A stretch of 64,000 nt of DNA, taken from assembly GCF_001045455.1 (NCBI RefSeq), contig NZ_LFNE01000001.1, positions 310,001-374,000 of the forward strand, read 5' to 3'. Position 1 is the first letter of the stretch. Every line of letters starts with the position of its first letter. Shown piece by piece: positions 1 to 9,085 of this stretch. The notes beneath the pieces were generated by a model that was not told where the DNA came from, did not search any database, and saw only the letters and a list, made by a program, of their open reading frames with translations. The translations under genes and the position numbers were made by a program. Source of the stretch: Chryseobacterium sp. FH2. Its GTDB lineage: Bacteria > Bacteroidota > Bacteroidia > Flavobacteriales > Weeksellaceae.

Positions 1-970
1 TCATTGCTTTAATCTGAACATCTTCAGGAAGAGAAGAGCTGAATCCATTTACATAAATTTCTACGGTTTTCCAACCTTCAGGTTCTACGAATAGCTGATG
101 TCTCGTTCTTTCTGCAAAACGGTTAATCTTATCTTCAATACTTGGACAATATCTTGGGCCTAAACTTTGAATTGTACCATTAAACATTGGGCTTCTATCG
201 AAACCTTCACGTAGAATATCGTGTACGGTTTCGTTAGTATAAACAATATGACAGCTTAATTGTCTGGTTAATTTTGGTGTATCCGAATAGCTGAATTTTT
301 GAGGATTTTCATCTCCCTTTTGTTCTTCCATTTTAGAATAATCCAGGCTTCTTCCATCTACTCTCGGTGGAGTACCTGTTTTCATTCTTCCGGCTTCAAA
401 GCCTAAAGAAACGAGTTGCTCCGTAATACCAAAAGCTCGCGGTTCACCCATTCTTCCACCTCCTAATTGTTTATCTCCCACATGAATTAATCCATTTAGG
501 AAGGTTCCGTTTGTAAGTACTACAGCTTTTGATCTTATCTCAATTCCTAATGAAGTAATAACTCCTACAGCTTTATTATTTTCAATAATAAGCTGTTTTA
601 CCATATCCTGAAAGAAATCAAGATTTGGTGTATTTTCTAATGCCAAACGCCATTCTTCTGCGAAAAGCATTCTGTCATTCTGTGTTCTTGGAGACCACAT
701 CGCAGGACCTTTTGAAAGATTTAGCATCTTGAATTGTATGGCAGACTTATCTGCTATAATTCCTGAATACCCTCCCATTGCATCGATTTCTCTTACAATT
801 TGTCCTTTGGCAATTCCTCCCATCGCAGGGTTGCAACTCATTTGCCCAATAGTCTGCATATTCATTGTAACAAGAAGAGTTTTTGAACCCAGATTCGCCG
901 CCGCTGCCGCTGCTTCGCATCCCGCATGTCCAGCACCAACTACGATTACATCATATATTTCTGAAATCAT
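1..970 (-). CDS. mnmG: tRNA uridine-5-carboxymethylaminomethyl modification enzyme MnmG, N-terminal part (cut by window edge)
   Basis: Reading the minus strand from the ATG at 968-970 gives about 323 codons that stay open to the window edge. The N-terminus shows the FAD-binding Rossmann motif GAGHAGCEAA, followed by the MnmG signatures MSCNPAMGGIAKG and GRMKTGTPPR. MnmG works with MnmE, using FAD, NADH and methylene-tetrahydrofolate, to modify U34 of certain tRNAs in the cytoplasm. About half of the usual ~620 residues are present. It is the last gene of a minus-strand series after ybeY but is separated from it by 166 bases holding a parS-like palindrome. The assignment is firm; the C-terminal half lies outside the window. 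Confidence 0.97.
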   Translation of the reverse strand, partial: MISEIYDVIVVGAGHAGCEAAAAAANLGSKTLLVTMNMQTIGQMSCNPAMGGIAKGQIVREIDAMGGYSGIIADKSAIQFKMLNLSKGPAMWSPRTQNDRMLFAEEWRLALENTPNLDFFQDMVKQLIIENNKAVGVITSLGIEIRSKAVVLTNGTFLNGLIHVGDKQLGGGRMGEPRAFGITEQLVSLGFEAGRMKTGTPPRVDGRSLDYSKMEEQKGDENPQKFSYSDTPKLTRQLSCHIVYTNETVHDILREGFDRSPMFNGTIQSLGPRYCPSIEDKINRFAERTRHQLFVEPEGWKTVEIYVNGFSSSLPEDVQIKAM

Positions 971-1015
971 TTTATTGCTTGTTTTAAGCTTTAAATTTTT
1001 ATCTTTTTTTACAAA

Positions 1016-1031
1016 TGTTTCACGTGAAACA
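1016..1031. other. parS: parS-like centromere site (perfect 16-bp palindrome)
   Basis: The sequence TGTTTCACGTGAAACA is a perfect inverted repeat that matches the widely conserved ParB-binding parS consensus. It lies in the non-coding gap between ybeY and mnmG. In many bacteria parS sites cluster near oriC, and gidA/mnmG is a frequent origin neighbour. No parA, parB or dnaA is visible here, so origin proximity is inferred. Confidence 0.85.
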
Positions 1032-1136
1032 TTATTTAAATTTACAAGTCTAAATCGCTTGTTTTATAGTGTAAGATTAATATTAAGATTAGAAATTCAG
1101 AATTAAAAGATTTAGCATAAACTAATCTTTTAATAT

Positions 1137-1547
1137 TCAATTTTTAAATTTATCTAAATAAAAATCTTCTTTGCTTCGCATTAACTGTTCTTCTTCCTCA
1201 GTTTTATCTTTATATCCTGAAAGATGGAGAATGCCATGAGCTAAAACTCGTCTCAATTCTTCTTCGTAATCTCGGGAGAGGGTAGAAGCATTATCAGAAA
1301 TGCGCTGCAAAGATACGAAAATCTCTCCGCTTATGGTTTTACCTTTTACATAATCAAATGTAATGATATCAGTATAGTAATCATGCTGTAAATAGTCCTG
1401 ATTTACTTTTAATAAATATTCATCGTCGCAGAAGATGTAATTGATTTCTCCAAGTTTTTTTCCTTCTGAAAGAATGATGTCTTCCAGCCATGTTGTATAC
1501 TCTGTATTTACAGATTCGGGTAAGTTTTCGTAAAAGAATTGTATCAT
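1137..1547 (-). CDS. ybeY: Endoribonuclease YbeY (rRNA maturation factor)
   Basis: This 136-residue protein has the UPF0054/YbeY core, including the metal motif HGILHLSGYKD at residues 104-114. YbeY is a single-strand RNase needed for 16S rRNA 3'-end maturation and 70S quality control. The first two zinc ligands (H104, H108) are present, but the third position, His in Escherichia coli, is Asp114 here. It starts 4 bases after the stop of the upstream patatin gene, so the two are probably co-transcribed. Length is normal for the Bacteroidota form. Confidence 0.95.
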   Translation of the reverse strand: MIQFFYENLPESVNTEYTTWLEDIILSEGKKLGEINYIFCDDEYLLKVNQDYLQHDYYTDIITFDYVKGKTISGEIFVSLQRISDNASTLSRDYEEELRRVLAHGILHLSGYKDKTEEEEQLMRSKEDFYLDKFKN

Positions 1548-1551
1548 TGTT

Positions 1552-3708
1552 TTAAAACCAGTGTCCTAAAATAACACTGAATATGCCTTTTTGATTATTT
1601 TTAAGTGAGTGGCTAAAATTTAGCTTTATTTGTCCAAAAGGAGATTTATATCCTACATTGATTCCTAAAGAACTGTAATTTAATTTGACTGCATCCTCAA
1701 AACTTAAATCGTCTGAAAGATTTGCAAAAGAGAAATTTCCGCTTATGAAATAATTTTTGTTGAATTTAAATTGGAGATCATTTGAAATTAAAACAACGTT
1801 ATTAGTATTTAATTGAGCAAAATAGAATCCTCCAAAAGTTTTAAAGTTTGCAATATTCTGTTCGAAAATTCCTCCAAGCCTATATTTGTAATAAGAAGGA
1901 AGTTCATCTCCGATAGTAATCCCTCCGTATAAATTCAGGCGATAAGTAAATTGTTTTGAGATAGGGATATTAATTCTTATATCTGCCTTTACCTGAACAG
2001 GTCTTTTTTCGACTTCTGAGCTTAATAAATCTACCACTTTTCCCTCTGCTGAAAAGTAAATACCTTTGGTAGGAAAATCCCTGTCGTTTTGCGTATCGCT
2101 TTTTAAGAAAACATATGGGTTAAGGTATCTGCTGTATCTTTTGTTGCTTCCATTATTATCAGCTTCAAAATAATCGTGGCTGATACCACCACCGATTGCA
2201 AATTTATCTTTCCAGATAGATTGAATATAAGCTTCATTTCTGAACCATTTCCAGGATTCATAAGATTGATTGCTGTCATTTCTTAAATCAAAACCCATTC
2301 CGGAGGAGTAGATTCCAAAGCCTGGAATATACCCGTTATCTATAAAATAGTTTAAGTAATACCTTGGTTTATCCCCTACAATCACATCAAGTGAAAGATT
2401 AGTATTTTTAAATAAAAGCCGCTTTGCTGAATAATTTAAAAGTAAACCTGTTTTGAAAACTTCATCATAATGCAAGCCAAATTTTACAAAATGACGGGCT
2501 TCATCTTCGGTAACATACAATTTCAGATAATTGACATTATTTTCAGTAACTATATCATAATTAATAAATCTATAATTATTAGTAGCTACAAGCTTATCTA
2601 TTTTTTTATTAATACTTCCATATGTCTGCATAGAGGGTAATCGTAGCCCCATTTTCCCAAGAATATAATTTTTGCCGTAAATTTTACCTCCTTCTATGGA
2701 AATGCTGTCAATTTTATAGACATTAGAGTAAATGGGATTTATGCGTTCCCTAAGACGGTCAAACGAACGTTTAGGTAATTGATCTAAAATATCGACATAT
2801 TTTAAACCTTCGACATAACCGCTATCGAGAATTTTTTTCTTGTCATCATAGCTTGTGGCGGTCATACCTTTTAAATTAGGCTTTATATTGATATCGGTGT
2901 ATTTGTATTGTCTTCGGGTGTCTTTTTTTATTCCGAAATCGATAACCTGATTTAAAATCGCGATAATACTGTTTAAATCCTCTCTTTTTGATAAATCCTG
3001 GTTAAGGTCCACCCCGATAACGATATCGATTCCTTTATCCTTTAACGGCTTTGAAGGATAGTTTACCGTCATTGCTCCATCAATATAAATACTATCTCCG
3101 ATTTTGACAGGATCCATCAACGAAGGAAATGCAGAACTAGCCATAATAGACTGAACTAAATCTCCTTTTTCAAAAATCTTCATATCTCCACTTTCAAGAT
3201 TTGTCGCAACACACATGAAAGGAATTGGCAGTTTTGAAAAGTCATCTATGCTAGCAACATTTTTAAAAAGCTCTTTAAGTAAGTAAACATTTTTTTGTCC
3301 TGTGCTGATAGAAGAGGGAAGTGTGATTTTTCCGTTTTTAAGAGGAATTGATAAAAGATATTTATCTACAGATTTATTGAAAAAGCTTGCTTCCTGTCGG
3401 GATTTAGGATCCATAATTAAAGAATAGAAATCTGTATCCATAACAATTTTTTCAATTTCCTTTCCTGAATATCCTGAAGCGTAAAGACCTCCTACAATTG
3501 CACCCATACTGGTTCCGGAAATATAATCGACTTTTACTCCTAATGAATCCAGTACTTTAAGCACTCCGACATGTGAAAATCCTTTAGCACCACCACCGGC
3601 TAGTGAAAGTCCTATTCTGGGATTCTTTGGAATCACTAGATCCTTCTTTACCTGAGAATGGATTAAAAGCAATTGAAATACGAATAAAATTATCAGGAGC
3701 TTTCTCAT
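1552..3708 (-). CDS. Patatin-like phospholipase with C-terminal outer-membrane barrel
   Basis: This 718-residue protein starts with a hydrophobic signal peptide (about residues 1-19). The patatin domain follows: oxyanion loop GGGAKG at 38-43, nucleophile Ser67 in GTSMG, and catalytic Asp210 in DGA. The C-terminal half is a BamA/surface-antigen-like beta-barrel ending in a terminal Phe, as expected for BAM-inserted proteins. The architecture resembles the PlpD/RssA group, in which the barrel anchors a phospholipase domain at the outer membrane. It sits 5 bases after murF-alr and 4 before ybeY. The substrate cannot be read from the sequence. Confidence 0.93.
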   Translation of the reverse strand: MRKLLIILFVFQLLLIHSQVKKDLVIPKNPRIGLSLAGGGAKGFSHVGVLKVLDSLGVKVDYISGTSMGAIVGGLYASGYSGKEIEKIVMDTDFYSLIMDPKSRQEASFFNKSVDKYLLSIPLKNGKITLPSSISTGQKNVYLLKELFKNVASIDDFSKLPIPFMCVATNLESGDMKIFEKGDLVQSIMASSAFPSLMDPVKIGDSIYIDGAMTVNYPSKPLKDKGIDIVIGVDLNQDLSKREDLNSIIAILNQVIDFGIKKDTRRQYKYTDINIKPNLKGMTATSYDDKKKILDSGYVEGLKYVDILDQLPKRSFDRLRERINPIYSNVYKIDSISIEGGKIYGKNYILGKMGLRLPSMQTYGSINKKIDKLVATNNYRFINYDIVTENNVNYLKLYVTEDEARHFVKFGLHYDEVFKTGLLLNYSAKRLLFKNTNLSLDVIVGDKPRYYLNYFIDNGYIPGFGIYSSGMGFDLRNDSNQSYESWKWFRNEAYIQSIWKDKFAIGGGISHDYFEADNNGSNKRYSRYLNPYVFLKSDTQNDRDFPTKGIYFSAEGKVVDLLSSEVEKRPVQVKADIRINIPISKQFTYRLNLYGGITIGDELPSYYKYRLGGIFEQNIANFKTFGGFYFAQLNTNNVVLISNDLQFKFNKNYFISGNFSFANLSDDLSFEDAVKLNYSSLGINVGYKSPFGQIKLNFSHSLKNNQKGIFSVILGHWF

Positions 3709-3713
3709 AAGTG

Positions 3714-6161
3714 TTAGTCTTTTATGTAAATCCGTTTCACCCGAGGCGAAATAGAGGTTAATACTTCGTAGGTTATGGTTTTGCAGTAATCTGCGAATTC
3801 TTTTAAACTTGGTTTTGCATTAAAGATTGTGACAGTATCGCCCTCTTTTGCATTAGGAACATTATCTATGTTGATCATCATCATATCCATACAAATGTTT
3901 CCTATAATCGGGACTAAATTTTTGTTTACGCCAACACTTCCTATTTGATTTCCGATAAGCCTCGGAATTCCATCTGCATAACCCACAGGAATTGTGGCGA
4001 TTTTTGTGGGGTGATCAGCTTTAAATCTTCTGCTGTAGCCTACTGATTCTCCATTCTCAACCTGTGAAATCTGCGAAATTACAGTTTTGAAGCTTACGAC
4101 AGGCTGTAGTTGTTTTTGTATTTCACTATTTGGTGATTCACCTAACATTCCTATTCCGATTCTTACCATTTCATATTGATGATTGGTATAACTTGTAATT
4201 CCTGATGAATTTAAGATATGTCGGATAGGAGAATAACCCAATTTTTCTATTAAATAGCCTGAATTTTTTTCAAAAGTCCTTAATTGATGTAATGTAAATT
4301 CTTTCTCTGCCGGTATATCTGAAGACGAAAGATGGCTGAAAATACTTTGAATTTTTAAATTTTTATCACTTAAAATTTCACTTAATCTATCTAATTCAAA
4401 ATCCTTGAAACCAAGACGGTGCATACCCGTTTCAAGTTTGATATGAATAGGGTATTTTTTATCATACCCGGATTTTTGAACGGCCTCATAAAACAATTCC
4501 AAGACTCGGAAACTATAAATTTCCGGTTCCAAATTATATTGAATCACAGTATCGTAGCTGTGTTGTTCAGGGTTCATCACTACAATCGGAACTGTAATCC
4601 CTTTTTTACGAAGTTCAACTCCTTCATCCACAAATGCTACTCCAAGATAATCAATATGGTGATGCTGAAGGAATTCTGAAATTTCATAACTTCCTAATCC
4701 GTAAGCATTCGCTTTTACCATTGCCATCATTTTTGTAGAAGGTTTCAGCAAAGATTTATGATAATTAATATTATGAAGAATGGCATTTAAATTAATTTCT
4801 AAAACGGTATCATGTTTTCTAAGTTCAAGAATATCTTTAAGCCTTTCAATTTCGAATTTTCTGGCTCCTTTAAGTAAAATAATCTGATTTTCAATTTCCG
4901 TAAGGTGTTTACTGTCAACTAATTCCTGAGTATCTATAAAAGTAAAAGTTTTAGCTTTAAATAATTCACTAAAATTTGATATCTCATTACCAATCAGAAA
5001 GACAGAATCAAATTTTTGTTCATTTACCAATTCTGAAACCTCTTCATAAAGTTCTTTAGAATTTGAATTAACGCCTACAATATCCGTCAAAACCAAAGAT
5101 TTCTTCGGTTTGTTGTACTCATTTAAAAATTGAAGGGCGGTTTTGAGAGAATCTAAATCAAGATTAAAAGAATCATTGATAACAATATTATTTTTAATCC
5201 CTTCAATAGCTTCAAGCCGCATTTCGACAGCCTTCAAAGCATTGATTTTTTCAATGATTTTAGTGTTTTTGATGCTTAGTTCCTTTAATACGGTTATAAG
5301 TGCCAGAGCATTTGTTAATGTCGCTTCATCTTTTTGATAGACAGGAAAGGAAATTTCTTCATCGAAATATTTTACAACAATATTCTCATCCTTGGAAATG
5401 TTACTTTTAATAAAAACTTTGTTGTCTTCTTTAAAACCGTAAGAAATTAATTTTTTACTTGAATAAATATTTTTTATTTTATTGTCGACCAATAAGTTGT
5501 CTCCATTATAAATGATAACTTCAGAATCTTTGAAAAGTTTGATTTTTTCATCAATTAATTCCTCTTCAGACTCAAAATTTGCAAGGTGGGCTGTACCGAT
5601 ATGGGTAAGTAAGCCAATCTGTGGATGAAAAATATTTTCCAGTTTTTCCATTTCATTTGACTTAGAAATTCCGACTTCAAAAATTCCCAGTTTGTGAGAA
5701 GTGTTAATCTGAAGTAAAGAAAGCGGAAGCCCAATCTGAGAATTGAAGCTTTTTGGGCTTTTTACAGTAGAAAACTCATTCCACAGGCATTGATACAACC
5801 ATTCTTTTAAAATTGTTTTTCCATTACTTCCAGTAATTCCGATAGATTTTAAATGAGAATTTTCGAAATGATATTTAGCTAATTTCTGAAGAAATACCAC
5901 GGAATTTTTGACAATAATCCAGGTTATATTTTCAAAATTTTCATACTGATGCTCGGAAATAATCACATTGATACCTCTGTCAATGGAAGATTCGATGAAT
6001 TTTTCTCCCGAATTTTTATGAGTATTAATGGCAATAAAAGCGGTATTCTTGGTAGAATAAATAATTCTGCTGTCGAAAGCTATATTTTTGATAATTAAGC
6101 CATTGTCTCCAATGACCTGAGCATTGGTGATATCTGCAATTTGTTTTACTGTATAATTCAT
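3714..6161 (-). CDS. Bifunctional MurF / alanine racemase
   Basis: One 815-residue chain joins two peptidoglycan-precursor enzymes. Residues 1 to about 450 are a Mur ligase of the MurF type, with the ATP-binding loop GITGSNGKT (P-loop GSNGKT at 111-116); it adds D-Ala-D-Ala to UDP-MurNAc-tripeptide. Residues from about 452 form a fold-type III alanine racemase, with PLP lysine K483 in MVKANAYGLG and the catalytic-Tyr region VGYSRRF further on. The fusion is a known Bacteroidota arrangement and places D-Ala supply next to its consumer. It probably leads the transcript that continues into the patatin gene and ybeY. Confidence 0.96.
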   Translation of the reverse strand: MNYTVKQIADITNAQVIGDNGLIIKNIAFDSRIIYSTKNTAFIAINTHKNSGEKFIESSIDRGINVIISEHQYENFENITWIIVKNSVVFLQKLAKYHFENSHLKSIGITGSNGKTILKEWLYQCLWNEFSTVKSPKSFNSQIGLPLSLLQINTSHKLGIFEVGISKSNEMEKLENIFHPQIGLLTHIGTAHLANFESEEELIDEKIKLFKDSEVIIYNGDNLLVDNKIKNIYSSKKLISYGFKEDNKVFIKSNISKDENIVVKYFDEEISFPVYQKDEATLTNALALITVLKELSIKNTKIIEKINALKAVEMRLEAIEGIKNNIVINDSFNLDLDSLKTALQFLNEYNKPKKSLVLTDIVGVNSNSKELYEEVSELVNEQKFDSVFLIGNEISNFSELFKAKTFTFIDTQELVDSKHLTEIENQIILLKGARKFEIERLKDILELRKHDTVLEINLNAILHNINYHKSLLKPSTKMMAMVKANAYGLGSYEISEFLQHHHIDYLGVAFVDEGVELRKKGITVPIVVMNPEQHSYDTVIQYNLEPEIYSFRVLELFYEAVQKSGYDKKYPIHIKLETGMHRLGFKDFELDRLSEILSDKNLKIQSIFSHLSSSDIPAEKEFTLHQLRTFEKNSGYLIEKLGYSPIRHILNSSGITSYTNHQYEMVRIGIGMLGESPNSEIQKQLQPVVSFKTVISQISQVENGESVGYSRRFKADHPTKIATIPVGYADGIPRLIGNQIGSVGVNKNLVPIIGNICMDMMMINIDNVPNAKEGDTVTIFNAKPSLKEFADYCKTITYEVLTSISPRVKRIYIKD

Positions 6162-6308
6162 TGGTGCCTTACTGCTTAATATTTTGCTTTGCTGTTTTGG
6201 TGATTAAATGTAAGGGAGCAGAGTTTTATTCAAAAACTTTTACGCTTTTTCATATAATCAGAATATTTTCTAATAAATCTAGTCCTAATTTTTAAACTAA
6301 ATTTAAAA

Positions 6309-6899
6309 TTATTTTCTTTTTTTTGAAAGTACTTCATCAATAAAAACACGCCGGCTTACTGCTTCATAACTTTCTGTTTCTCCGAGTTCCACAAGATCAT
6401 TTCCTTGAGAAATTCTCATAGAGTAGTTGGCAAGATTTCCTGTTCTTTTACAAATAGCATGCACTTTTGTAACGTATTCTGCAGTTGCCATCAGATTGGG
6501 AATCGGTCCGAAGGGGCGTCCCAAAAAATCCATATCAAGACCTGCAACTACGACTCTTATACCACTATTTGCCAGTTGATTAGCTATATCTACAATGCTT
6601 TCATCAAAAAATTGTGCTTCATCAATACCCACAACATCACAATTTGAAGCCAGCAAAAGAATCTCGTTCGGGTTTTCTACTGCTGTACTGCGAATTTTAG
6701 TCTGATTATGAGAAACAACATCTTCATCCGAATATCTTGTATCCAGTTTTGGTTTAAAAATCTCTACATTTTGCCCCGCCATTTCTGCTCTTCTAAGCCT
6801 TCTGATCAACTCTTCGGTTTTTCCGGAAAACATTGAGCCACAAATAACTTCCATCCAACCACTTTGTTTGGAATGATTAATTGTATTTTCTAAAAACAT
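6309..6899 (-). CDS. tdk: Thymidine kinase (type II)
   Basis: The 196-residue protein has the Walker A loop GSMFSGKT at residues 21-28, the DEAQF magnesium motif and the lasso region near GLDMDFLG. It phosphorylates thymidine to dTMP in the salvage pathway. The zinc-binding cysteines normal for this family are largely absent: the first pair reads CKRTG instead of CxxCG, and the C-terminal pair reads SYEAVSRRVF. This looks like the flavobacterial form. It is separated from murF-alr by 147 bases and diverges from the acidic repeat gene. Confidence 0.95.
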   Translation of the reverse strand: MFLENTINHSKQSGWMEVICGSMFSGKTEELIRRLRRAEMAGQNVEIFKPKLDTRYSDEDVVSHNQTKIRSTAVENPNEILLLASNCDVVGIDEAQFFDESIVDIANQLANSGIRVVVAGLDMDFLGRPFGPIPNLMATAEYVTKVHAICKRTGNLANYSMRISQGNDLVELGETESYEAVSRRVFIDEVLSKKRK

Positions 6900-6960
6900 T
6901 TGTTAAATTAGCCGTATATTTTTAACATCAAAAGTAAGCAATTTTAACAAGATTCTTATT

Positions 6961-8394
6961 ATGCAGAACATCCAAGATTTAAAGGAAAAGATTTTTTTTG
7001 AATCCAAGAATATCATTGATATTTTGGACAAAATTAATAACGTAGATGAGTTACTTTCCAAGCAGGATCTTGTAGATGAGCTTGCGAATAGGATTTCTTT
7101 TCTGAGATTGCTGGAAAAGAATATTGAATATTTTATCCCGGAAAATTCATTTCAGGGTTTAGGAAACCAACAAAATAATAATGATTATGAAAATCATGAT
7201 TCCGGAAATGAAGTGACTGAAGAAGAGGCAATTTTTAATAATGAATTTAATGAGATTGACGAAAATGAAGAAAATACTCAAGACGATTTCAGTTACAAAG
7301 CCGAGGAGGAGGCCGTTTTTAATAATCAATTAAGCGAAATCGTTGAAAATGAGCTTCATGAAGGAATTATAAATTTTGTTGAAGAAAATGAATCTGCTGC
7401 AAAAGAAAATACTCAAAATCAAATTACAGGAGAAGAAATTTTTCATAAGCAATTGAACGAAATTGAGGAAGACGAAACATCAGAAAATCAGGAAAACAAA
7501 TTGAATTTTGTAGATGAAGATTTGATTTTAGCCAATTCTGAACCTGAAGATGATGAAGGTATTCATGAAAATATGTTTAATCAGGAAACAACAGAGGAGG
7601 AAGAGATTTTTAATAATCAGCTTAATGAGATTGATGGATTGGAGAATGGAAATTCTCAAAATAAAGATTCAGTGACTGAAGAAAGAATCCCAAGTATTTT
7701 TGACAGTGAGATTCTTGAGGAAGAGGAAATTTTGATTGAAGAAAATGAAGAACAGTTTATTTCTTCAAAAGTGGCCATCGAACAAGGAGAAATGGCGACT
7801 GATACTTCTAATGTTGATAATATTCTGAGCGAAATAAAAAATGATGCTCAAATTGAAGAACAACAAAAGGAAGTTTTTACTTCTGAAATGTCTGACAGGC
7901 GAAAAATTATAGAAATCGACAAGCCTCAAATCGAAAAAAATATACATCCTTCTGATGAAAGTTTTGAAAATACCGATGCTTATCATCAGGAGAAAAAAAT
8001 AAAATTAGCCAATATTAAAGGATTGAAAGGTGTTCATACTCTTTTTGACGATGATCCTTTGGAAAGAGAAATTCCTGTAGAAAAAAATACAGAACCTTTG
8101 GGAAAAGAAGAAGGCGGAAGTATTCTTAAGACGAATATTCCTACAGATTTCATGGAAGCTGAAAAGAAAAAGCCAGAATTTAAGCTTGATTTAAATGACA
8201 GAATTGCCTTTTCAAAAATGTTATTCGGTGGAAGCCAGTCTGAGCTGAATGATGTGGTTTCTGAACTCAACAAGTTTAAAACTCTTGACGAAGCCAAAGA
8301 ATTTTTGAGTGATCTGTATTATTCCAAAAAGTGGAATAAGGTGGATGAATATGCTCAGAGACTTTGGATATTGGTAGAAAATAAATTCTTATAA
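6961..8394 (+). CDS. Acidic repeat protein of unknown function
   Basis: This 477-residue protein has no signal peptide or membrane segment. A helical N-terminus (about 1-65) is followed by a long Glu/Asp/Asn-rich low-complexity middle. The middle contains at least four copies of a motif of the type EEExxFNNQLNEI, near residues 88, 116, 153 and 213. The last 70 residues, starting around FKLDLNDRIAFSKMLFGG, form an ordered helical domain ending in WNKVDEYAQRLW. A similar tail occurs in uncharacterised Flavobacteriia proteins as far as I recall. The gene is 9 bases from rsmI and probably shares its transcript. Function unknown; a scaffold or adaptor role would be a guess. Confidence 0.85.
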   Translation: MQNIQDLKEKIFFESKNIIDILDKINNVDELLSKQDLVDELANRISFLRLLEKNIEYFIPENSFQGLGNQQNNNDYENHDSGNEVTEEEAIFNNEFNEIDENEENTQDDFSYKAEEEAVFNNQLSEIVENELHEGIINFVEENESAAKENTQNQITGEEIFHKQLNEIEEDETSENQENKLNFVDEDLILANSEPEDDEGIHENMFNQETTEEEEIFNNQLNEIDGLENGNSQNKDSVTEERIPSIFDSEILEEEEILIEENEEQFISSKVAIEQGEMATDTSNVDNILSEIKNDAQIEEQQKEVFTSEMSDRRKIIEIDKPQIEKNIHPSDESFENTDAYHQEKKIKLANIKGLKGVHTLFDDDPLEREIPVEKNTEPLGKEEGGSILKTNIPTDFMEAEKKKPEFKLDLNDRIAFSKMLFGGSQSELNDVVSELNKFKTLDEAKEFLSDLYYSKKWNKVDEYAQRLWILVENKFL

Positions 8395-8403
8395 AATTAA
8401 ATT

Positions 8404-9078
8404 TTGAGCGGGATTCTATATTTTGTTCCTACACCGGTTGGGAACCTGGAAGATATGACTTTCAGAGCGGTAAATGTACTGAAAGAGGTGGATTATATTT
8501 TATGTGAAGACACAAGAACTTCCGGCGTGCTTTTGAAACATTTCGAAATTTCTAAACCTTTAAAATCTTATCATTTACATAATGAACATCAGGCGACGGA
8601 AAAAGTGATTATTGACCTTAAAAGCGGACAGAATATCGCCATCATTACTGATGCAGGAACACCGGGAATCTCTGATCCCGGTTATTTATTGGGAAAAGCA
8701 GGAGCTGATAATAATATTGAAATGATTTGCCTTCCCGGAGCAACGGCCTTTGTGCCTGCTTTAGTGGTTTCCGGGCTTCCTAATAATGAATTTTTATTTG
8801 CAGGATTTCTGCCTCAGAAAAAAGGCAGGCAAACGAAGCTGAAACAGCTTGCAGAGGAAAAAAAGACGATTGTTTTATATGAGAGCCCACATAAAATAAA
8901 TACAACTTTAGAACAGATTAAAGAATTATTTGGTGAAGAAACTAAAGTAAGCCTAAGCAGGGAAATTTCGAAAAAATTCGAAGAAACTAAACGCGGAACA
9001 ATCAATGAATTAATTGAATTTTCAAAAAGTAAAACTTTAAAAGGAGAAATTGTTCTAATTGTAAATAATGCTATTTAA
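8404..9078 (+). CDS. rsmI: 16S rRNA (cytidine-1402-2'-O)-methyltransferase RsmI
   Basis: This 224-residue SAM-dependent methyltransferase of the tetrapyrrole-methylase fold shows FVPTPVGNLEDMTFRA at the start, CEDTRTSG, ITDAGTPGISDPG and LPGATAFVPAL. It methylates C1402 of 16S rRNA at the 2'-O in the decoding centre. It lacks the C-terminal extension of the ~286-residue E. coli enzyme, as is usual in Flavobacteriia. Translation must begin at TTG (8404): the conserved N-terminus starts only five residues later and the next ATG lies inside the first motif. Confidence 0.95.
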   Translation: MSGILYFVPTPVGNLEDMTFRAVNVLKEVDYILCEDTRTSGVLLKHFEISKPLKSYHLHNEHQATEKVIIDLKSGQNIAIITDAGTPGISDPGYLLGKAGADNNIEMICLPGATAFVPALVVSGLPNNEFLFAGFLPQKKGRQTKLKQLAEEKKTIVLYESPHKINTTLEQIKELFGEETKVSLSREISKKFEETKRGTINELIEFSKSKTLKGEIVLIVNNAI

Positions 9079-9085
9079 TTTTTAA

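Noticed and set aside
729-1106. 125-residue open frame on the plus strand over the mnmG start and the parS site
   Set aside because: Antisense to conserved mnmG; its codons run through the parS palindrome and it has no family resemblance.
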